A stretch of 64,000 bases of DNA from Sphingomonas trueperi (GTDB taxonomy: Bacteria > Pseudomonadota > Alphaproteobacteria > Sphingomonadales > Sphingomonadaceae): the NCBI RefSeq assembly GCF_011927635.1, contig NZ_JAATJB010000001.1:620001-684000 (forward strand), given 5' to 3'. This document shows, piece after piece, positions 56,464-64,000 of the stretch; within the stretch, counting starts at the first letter, position 1; each line of letters starts with the position of its first letter. The notes beneath the pieces were generated by a model. It saw only the letters and a list, made by a program, of their open reading frames with translations. It was not told where the DNA came from and made no database searches. Position numbers and translations under genes: made by a program.

Positions 56464-57549
56464 ATGAGTCGATCCCCCCAGACGCAGGATATCGCGTCAC
56501 CCTGGCCCCTCCACGCGTGGTATGTCGCGGCGGCAGCCGACGAGCTTGCCGATCGCCCGCTCGGGCGTACCATCTGCGGCCAGCCCATGGTGTTCTTCCG
56601 CGGTGCCGAAGGGCAGGTGGTCGCGCTCGAGGATTTCTGCCCGCATCGCGGTGCGCCGCTCTCGCTCGGCTTCGTGCGCGACGGTGAGCTGGTCTGCGGC
56701 TATCACGGGCTGGTGATGGGCTGCGCCGGGCGCGCCACGGCGATGCCGGGCCAGCGGGTCGAGAAGTTCGCCGGCATCCGTCGCTTCGCGGTGATCGAGC
56801 GCTACGGCTTTCTCTGGGTTTGGCCGGGCGATGCGGAAACCGCCGATCCTGCCAGGCTCCATCACCTCGCCTGGGCCGAAAGCCCCGATTGGGCCTATGG
56901 CGGCGGCTATTACCACATCGCCTGCGACTATCGGCTGATGGTCGACAATCTGATGGACCTCACCCACGAAACCTATGTCCACAGCACCAGCATCGGCCAG
57001 AAGGAGATCGACGAGGCACCGGTCGAGACGCTGATCGAGGGCGAGCAGGTGGTCACCCGCCGCTTCATGGACGGGATCGAGGCGCCGCCCTTCTGGAAGA
57101 TGGCGCTGCGCGGCGCCGGGCTGCCCGACGACCAGCCGGTCGATCGCTGGCAGATCTGCCGCTTTACCTTGCCGAGCCATGTGCTGATCGAAGTGGGCGT
57201 CGCGCTTGCCGGCAAGGGCGGCTATCATGCCGAGGATCGCTGGAAGGCGGCGAGCACCGTCGTCGACTTCATTACCCCCGAGACCGAGACCTCGCACCAT
57301 TATTTCTGGGGCATGGCGCGGCGCTTCGCGGTGGCGGACAGCGCGCTGACCGACACGATCCGCGCGGGCCAGGGCAAGATCTTCGGCGAGGATCTCGAGA
57401 TGCTCGAGCGCCAGCAGGCCAATCTGCTGCGCTATCCCGAGCGCCGGCTGATGAAGCTCAACATCGATGCGGGCGGGGTACGCTCGCGGCTGATGATCGA
57501 ACGCGCGATCGCCGCCGAGCAGGCAACGCCGGTCGACGCAGCCGCCTAG
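56464..57549 (+). CDS. vanA: Vanillate O-demethylase oxygenase subunit VanA
   Basis: VanA is the Rieske oxygenase that demethylates vanillate to protocatechuate and formaldehyde. In the 361-aa protein the Rieske cluster ligands are Cys59-x-His61 in FCPHRGAPLSLG and Cys78-xx-His81 in CGYHG. The mononuclear iron site is in DNLMDLTHETYVHSTSIG. VanB, the reductase, is not adjacent, so electrons must come from a protein encoded elsewhere. Regulation by the downstream GntR gene through the upstream palindrome is likely. Confidence 0.93.
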   Translation: MSRSPQTQDIASPWPLHAWYVAAAADELADRPLGRTICGQPMVFFRGAEGQVVALEDFCPHRGAPLSLGFVRDGELVCGYHGLVMGCAGRATAMPGQRVEKFAGIRRFAVIERYGFLWVWPGDAETADPARLHHLAWAESPDWAYGGGYYHIACDYRLMVDNLMDLTHETYVHSTSIGQKEIDEAPVETLIEGEQVVTRRFMDGIEAPPFWKMALRGAGLPDDQPVDRWQICRFTLPSHVLIEVGVALAGKGGYHAEDRWKAASTVVDFITPETETSHHYFWGMARRFAVADSALTDTIRAGQGKIFGEDLEMLERQQANLLRYPERRLMKLNIDAGGVRSRLMIERAIAAEQATPVDAAA

Positions 57550-57590
57550 GCCCTTGGCGGGGCGCCGCGTCGATGCTTTAAGCGCCGGCG

Positions 57591-58280
57591 ATGGACAAGC
57601 CTGCCAAGCCGGGCCAGCAGGTGCTGGCCGCGCTCCGCCGCATGATTGCCGACGGCACGATCAAGCCGGGCGCACGCATCGCCGAGATCCCCACCGCCGC
57701 CGCGCTGGGTGTCTCGCGCATGCCGGTGCGCACTGCGCTGCGCGCACTGGAGCATGAGGGGCTGGTCGAGAAGCTCGGCGCGCGCGGCTATACCCCCCGT
57801 GCGGTGGACGCCGCCGCGATCACCGGCGCGATCGAGGTGCGCGGCGTGCTCGAAGGGCTGGCGGCGCGTCGGGTCGCGGAGCGCGGGCTGACGGAGGCGG
57901 AGGCGGCGCAGCTGGAGGCCATCTTGGCGGAGGGCGACGCGCTGTTCGCCAAGGGCCATTTGGCCGAAGGCGATCTCGACGGCTTCTACCGCTACAATCT
58001 AGCCTTTCACGACCTGCTGATCGCGGCGAGCGGCAATCCCTCGATCGCGCTGGCGCTCGGCCGCAACAACCATCTGCCCTTCGCCTCGGCCGCGGCGCTG
58101 GCGCTCGACTGGGACGACCTCGAAGGCGAGTACCGCCACCTACGCGCGGCGCATCAGGAGCATCGCGCGGTGTTCGAGGCGCTCCGCACCGGCGACGCCG
58201 AGCGCGCCGAGCGGCTGATGCGCGGCCACGCGGCGGTGGCGGTCGCCAACCGCCGGGCGTTCCGCATGCTGGCGGGATAG
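57591..58280 (+). CDS. vanR: GntR-family (FCD) regulator, probable VanR
   Basis: The 229-aa protein has a winged-helix GntR domain (VLAALRRMIADGTIKPGARI, GVSRMPVRTALRALEHEGLVEK; about residues 8-75) and a C-terminal all-helical FCD effector domain (EVRGVLEGLAARRVAERGL, FHDLLIAASGNPSIAL, HQEHRAVFEALRTGD). VanR of Caulobacter is of this type, and the palindrome upstream of vanA matches its operator. It lies 41 bp after vanA and is likely co-transcribed, giving autoregulation. Confidence 0.87.
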   Translation: MDKPAKPGQQVLAALRRMIADGTIKPGARIAEIPTAAALGVSRMPVRTALRALEHEGLVEKLGARGYTPRAVDAAAITGAIEVRGVLEGLAARRVAERGLTEAEAAQLEAILAEGDALFAKGHLAEGDLDGFYRYNLAFHDLLIAASGNPSIALALGRNNHLPFASAAALALDWDDLEGEYRHLRAAHQEHRAVFEALRTGDAERAERLMRGHAAVAVANRRAFRMLAG

Positions 58281-58287
58281 GACAGCC

Positions 58288-59298
58288 TCAGGCCAGCTGC
58301 TCGTCCGGCCAGACTTCGGTGTCGACCTGCGCCTGCGCCTCCCGGGCATAGCGCGGGCCGGCGGCGGCGTCGGGCGGGAACAGCGCGTCGACCTGGGCGA
58401 GCAGCTCGGGCGCCACCGGATGGGCGAAGGTGCCGAGCAGGTCGTCGAGATGGTCGATCCGGGTCGTACCGGGGATCGGCACGATGAACTCCCGGCGCGA
58501 CAGCAGCCACGCCATGCACAATTGCGCCATCGAGCAGCCCGCCGCCTCGGCAATCGCGCGGAAGCGCGCGGCCATGTCGAGGTTGCGGGCGAGGTTCTCG
58601 CCCTGGAAGCGCGGCATGCCGCGACGCAGGTCACCCTCGGGCACGCCCTCGGCCGAGATTCCGCCGGCGAGCAGCCCGCGCGCGACCGGCGAAAAGGCGA
58701 CGAAGCCGGTGCCGAGCTCGGCGCAGGCATCGAGCACCGCGATCTCGGGGTTGCGTGTCCAGGGCGAATATTCGGTCTGCATCGCCGCGATCGGATGCAC
58801 GGCGTGCGCGCGCCGCAGCGTCGCCGCCGACATCTCCGAAAGCCCGATCGCGCCGATCTTGCCCGCCTCCACCGCGCGTGCGAGCGCGCCGACCGACTCC
58901 TCCACCGGCACCTTGGGGTCGAGCCGGTGCATGTAATAGAGGTCGATATGCTCGGTGTTCAGTCGGTGGAGCGAGTCCTCCAGCGTGCGGGTGATCGCTT
59001 CCGGGCTGCCGTCGATCCCGCGCTTGCCGTCCGATCCGCCGAGCACGCATTTGCTCGCCAGCGTGAAGTCCCCCCGGCGATGCATCACCGTGCGGCCGAG
59101 CAGTTCCTCGTTCGCGCCGAAGCCGTAGAGCGCGGCGGTGTCGAGGAAGGTCACGCCCGCATCCAGCGCATGGAGCAGCAGCCGTTCGGCATCGGCCGCG
59201 TCGGGGCGCGGCAGATAGGCGTGGCTGAGGTTCATGCAGCCAAGCCCGATCGCCGAGACGGTGAAGGGGCCGATCTTGCGGGTGGGCAGCGTCGTCAT
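58288..59298 (-). CDS. Aldo/keto reductase
   Basis: The 336-aa (alpha/beta)8 barrel enzyme has the AKR tetrad: Asp/Tyr in FLDTAALYGFGANEELLG, Lys in TLASKCVLGG, and His in DLYYMHRLDPKVPVE. NADPH is likely bound by IPGTTRIDHLDDLLG. It is close to the YhdN/AKR13-like group. Its start is three bases from the stop of pobA, so it is co-transcribed with 4-hydroxybenzoate hydroxylase; reduction or detoxification of an aromatic aldehyde is a reasonable guess, no more. Confidence 0.9.
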   Translation of the reverse strand: MTTLPTRKIGPFTVSAIGLGCMNLSHAYLPRPDAADAERLLLHALDAGVTFLDTAALYGFGANEELLGRTVMHRRGDFTLASKCVLGGSDGKRGIDGSPEAITRTLEDSLHRLNTEHIDLYYMHRLDPKVPVEESVGALARAVEAGKIGAIGLSEMSAATLRRAHAVHPIAAMQTEYSPWTRNPEIAVLDACAELGTGFVAFSPVARGLLAGGISAEGVPEGDLRRGMPRFQGENLARNLDMAARFRAIAEAAGCSMAQLCMAWLLSRREFIVPIPGTTRIDHLDDLLGTFAHPVAPELLAQVDALFPPDAAAGPRYAREAQAQVDTEVWPDEQLA

Positions 59299-59300
59299 GG

Positions 59301-61458
<2,158 letters not shown>

Positions 61459-61473
<15 letters not shown>

Positions 61474-62469
61474 GACCTCGCGATACAGCGCGATGTAGCG
61501 ATCGGCCATCGCCTCCACCGAGAAGCGCGCCTCGATGGCGCACCGGCAGGCGGCGCGATCGATCGCTCCAACCCATTCGACCGCCTCCACCGCGTCGTCG
61601 GCCGAGGCGACGAGCAGCCCGGTTTGGCCGTCGTCGATCAGCTCGGGCATCGAGCCGCGCCGCACCGCGATCACCGGGGTGCCGCAGGCCATCGCCTCGA
61701 TCACCGACAGGCCGAAGGGCTCGTCGAAATTGATCAGGTGGAGCAGCGCGCGGGCGCTGCCGAGTGCGCGGATGCGGGCCTCGCCGCCGACCGGGCCGTG
61801 ATAGACGATGCGGTCACCCAGGTGCGGCTGCACCTCCCGCTCGAAATAGCCCTGGTCCTGGACGATGCCGTAGAGGTCGAGCCGGCGGCCGGTCGCCTGC
61901 GCCACCGCAATCGCCTCCGCCGCGCCCTTGTCCGGATGCATGCGGCCGAAGAACAGCAGGTCCTCGCTGCCCGCGGCGTCGAAGGCGAATTCGTCCAGCC
62001 GGATGCCGTGGTGGATCGTCGCGGCATAGCGCAGCGCCGGGTGCCGATCGGCATCCGAGATCGCGACATAATGCACGCGGTCCTCGAACGGCTTGTACAT
62101 CGGCAGGATGCGTTCGGAGGAGAAGCCGTGGATCGTCGTCACCATCGGCGTGTCGATCAGCGGGGCATAGGCGTGGGCGGGGAAATCGGCCTGGTTGTGG
62201 ATCAGGTCGAACTCGCCCGCGCGGGCGAAGAGGTGCGACTGGTGGGCATATTCCCATACCTTCGCGTCGATCGCCGGATCTTCCTCGTAGCCGCGCGGCA
62301 CGACGCCGGCGAGGCGCGCGGTGGTGATGGAGTCCTGGGTGGCGAACAGGGTGACGTCGACGCCCTTGGCGACCAGCGCCTCGGTGAGCAGGCTCGTCAC
62401 CAGCTCCCAGGGGCCATAATGCCGCGGCGGGGTGCGCCAGGCGATCGGCGCGAGCATCGCGATCTTCAT
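61459..62469 (-). CDS. GT4-family glycosyltransferase
   Basis: The 336-aa GT-B enzyme opens with MKIAMLAPIAWRTPPRHYGP, the N-terminal donor-binding loop seen in retaining GT4 enzymes, and has LLFFGRMHPDKG and FDEPFGLSVIEAMACGTPVIA with the EX7E motif (Glu in EPFGLSVIE) that binds NDP-sugar. GT4 members make sucrose, trehalose, mannosides or EPS. A GH13 enzyme lies beyond a repeat on the same strand, so storage or osmolyte sugar metabolism is possible. Confidence 0.87.
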
Positions 62470-62499
62470 GCGGCGGGCCCGCTTGTGCGCAAAGCGTCA

Positions 62500-62581
62500 C
62501 CGTGCCCCTGCGAAAGCAGGGGCCCAGGGTTGGAGAGCGAATCGCGCGTGGCTCTGGGCCCCTGCTTTCGCAGGGGCACGG
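62500..62581. repeat. 28-bp perfect inverted repeat with internally palindromic arms
   Basis: The left arm 62500-62527 and right arm 62554-62581 are exact reverse complements, separated by 26 bp. Each arm itself contains the near-palindrome CCCCTGCGAAAGCAGGGG. This nested form resembles dispersed REP-like elements of sphingomonads. It lies between a GH13 gene (stop 62591) and a GT4 gene (start 62469) and could act as a terminator. Confidence 0.75.
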
Positions 62582-62590
62582 GTGGGTTGA

Positions 62591-64000
62591 TCATGCGAGC
62601 AGGATGCCTTGGTTCGGGGCGAGGGGGAGGGGGGAGCCCTCCACGCGAAGGTCATGGCGGGGCGTGGTGAGGACCGGCGCCAGCGCGGCGGCCCATGCCG
62701 GCAGCGCCAGCGTCTGCGGTGCATCGGACAGGTTGAGCGCTACCAGCACGCGCGTGTCGCCATGCCGGCGTTCGTAGGCGAGCACCGCGCCGTCGCTCGA
62801 CACCGCGTGCCAGCTGCCAACCGACAGCGCCGGATGCGCCCGCCGCAGCTGAAGCAGCGCGCGGGTGAAGCTCAGCATCGACCCCGCCGCGTCGCGCTGC
62901 GCCATCACGTTGCGCTCCGCCCAATCGGGATTGAGCGGCAGCCAGGGCTCGACGCTGCTGAACCCGGCATGCGCGCTGGCATCCCAGGGCATCGGCGTGC
63001 GGACCTCGTCGCGGTTGAACGCGGTGTCGGGCTCGCGCAGCGCCTGCGGGTCGCGCACCCGGTCGGGCGGGATGGCGACGTTCGGCATGCCGAGCTCGTC
63101 GCCCTGGTACAAGGTCGGCGTGCCGCGCAGCGTGAGGAGGAGCAGCATCGCCACGGCCGCCTGGTCGGGCCCCACGCGCGAGGCGACCCGCGGCTTGTCG
63201 TGGTTGCCCAGCACCCAGTTGGGCCAGCCATTGGCCGGCAGCGCGCCCTCATAGTCCGTAATCAGCCCGGCCAGCGCCGCGGCATCCCAGCGTGCGTCGA
63301 GCAGATGGAAGTTGAAGGGCAGGTGCACGCCGTTGCCGCCCTCGCCATAATAGGCGACGAGCCGCGGGATCGGCAGGTAGATCTCGCCGATCAGCACGCG
63401 CTCGGGATAGGCCTCCGCCACCTCGCGCATCGCGGCGATGATCTCCATCATCTCGGGCTGGTCGGCCGAGTGGACCGGCAGCAGCCGCTCGATATCCTGC
63501 ATGCCTTCGCGCCAGTCCGGATTGGCGGGGTTGTCGGGAACGTCCGGGTGCTTGATCGTGAGCCACAGCACGTCGATGCGGAAGCCGTCGACGCCGCGAT
63601 CGAACCAGAAACGCATCGCATCGAGCATTGCCGCGCGCAGATCGGGGTTGCGCCAGTTGAGCTCGGGCTGCTCCCTGAGGAACTGGTGGAGATAATATTG
63701 GCCCGTGCCCGCGTCCCATTCCCAGGCGCTGCCGCCGAAATAGCTTTGCCAGTTGTTGGGCGGCCCGCCATCGGGCGCGGGGTCGCGCCAGATATACCAG
63801 TCGCGCTTGGGGTTCTCGCGCGAGGACCGGCTTTCGAGAAACCAGGGATGTTCGCTCGAGCTGTGGTTGGGCACGAAATCGAGCAGCAGCTTCAGGCCGC
63901 GGGCATGGGCTGCGTCACGCAGGGCATCGAAGTCGGCGAGCGTGCCGAAGCGCGGATCGATCCCGCAATAATCGGCCACGTCGTAGCCGAAATCGGCCAT
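62591..64000 (-). CDS. GH13 alpha-glucosidase (5' end cut by window edge)
   Basis: The visible 469 residues are the greater part of an alpha-amylase-family barrel of the oligo-1,6-glucosidase/alpha-glucosidase type. Conserved regions: DFVPNHSSSEHPWF, GFRIDVLW with the nucleophile Asp, IGEIYLP with the acid Glu, and NHDKPR with the transition-state Asp. MADFGYDVADYCGIDPRFG at the edge is an internal block normally 50-60 residues from the true start, so the N-terminus lies outside. No signal peptide can be judged. Confidence 0.92.
   Translation of the reverse strand: MADFGYDVADYCGIDPRFGTLADFDALRDAAHARGLKLLLDFVPNHSSSEHPWFLESRSSRENPKRDWYIWRDPAPDGGPPNNWQSYFGGSAWEWDAGTGQYYLHQFLREQPELNWRNPDLRAAMLDAMRFWFDRGVDGFRIDVLWLTIKHPDVPDNPANPDWREGMQDIERLLPVHSADQPEMMEIIAAMREVAEAYPERVLIGEIYLPIPRLVAYYGEGGNGVHLPFNFHLLDARWDAAALAGLITDYEGALPANGWPNWVLGNHDKPRVASRVGPDQAAVAMLLLLTLRGTPTLYQGDELGMPNVAIPPDRVRDPQALREPDTAFNRDEVRTPMPWDASAHAGFSSVEPWLPLNPDWAERNVMAQRDAAGSMLSFTRALLQLRRAHPALSVGSWHAVSSDGAVLAYERRHGDTRVLVALNLSDAPQTLALPAWAAALAPVLTTPRHDLRVEGSPLPLAPNQGILLA

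Overview
The window is GC-rich, densely packed DNA that reads as a chromosomal segment of a sphingomonad (Sphingomonas or a close relative, Alphaproteobacteria). The clues are the complete lig-type protocatechuate 4,5-cleavage gene set, a PEPxxWA-CTERM protein, the cpoB-tilS-ftsH order, an EcfG-type stress promoter, and heavy use of ATGA, GTGA and TGATG translational coupling. Both edges cut genes: a GH115 glucuronidase on the left (3' part missing) and a GH13 alpha-glucosidase on the right (5' part missing).

Layout. 1-8.3 kb: GH115 enzyme behind a LacI-type palindrome, a nitronate monooxygenase-like enzyme, ptsP, a RodZ-like protein, cpoB and tilS. 8.4-12.9 kb: ftsH, then a small stress-flavoured group (secreted Cys protein, membrane protein, 80-aa Gly/Pro-rich protein with an EcfG promoter, manganese catalase). 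12.9-15.5 kb: a two-gene polysaccharide pyruvyltransferase/FrhB-like unit. 15.5-23.8 kb: the protocatechuate 4,5-cleavage locus as two divergent operons, ligK-ligU-ligI and (LysR)-orf-ligJ-ligA-ligB-ligC. Together these take protocatechuate to pyruvate plus oxaloacetate. 23.8-28.1 kb: two overlapping hybrid histidine kinases, the first with a LOV blue-light domain. 28.2-33.3 kb: a HAD phosphatase, an mlaEFD-plus-lipoprotein lipid transport operon and a periplasmic cyclophilin. 33.4-37.2 kb: tRNA-Ser(GGA) followed by an accessory, scarred stretch holding a PEP-CTERM protein, broken tad genes, an IS5-type transposase fragment, a decapitated GH43 gene and an intact GH43 gene. 37.5 kb: a lone DUF2235 hydrolase.

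38.9-54.9 kb is a surface-polysaccharide locus. ddhA/B/C (rfbF/G/H) make CDP-4-keto-3,6-dideoxyglucose. A 614-aa ThDP enzyme, a HAD phosphatase and an NAD-dependent reductase follow. This set recalls yersiniose-type branched-sugar synthesis, in which a ThDP enzyme adds a two-carbon unit from pyruvate to C4. A Wza-like exporter, a Wzz-like co-polymerase, GtrB/GtrA proteins, two large membrane glycosyltransferases (GT87- and GT39-like) and a Tat-exported beta-helix protein then form one coupled chain that ends at a perfect bidirectional terminator. A convergent HpcH/HpaI-type aldolase lies beyond it.

56.4-61.5 kb returns to aromatic catabolism. vanA (vanillate demethylase oxygenase) sits behind a perfect VanR-type palindrome with its GntR regulator downstream, and pobA plus an aldo/keto reductase is divergent from a PobR-like AraC regulator. 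VanA and PobA both produce protocatechuate, the substrate of the lig locus 33 kb away, so the window holds a vanillate/4-hydroxybenzoate-to-central-metabolism route lacking only the VanB reductase. The right end carries a GT4 glycosyltransferase, a 28-bp perfect inverted repeat and the GH13 enzyme.
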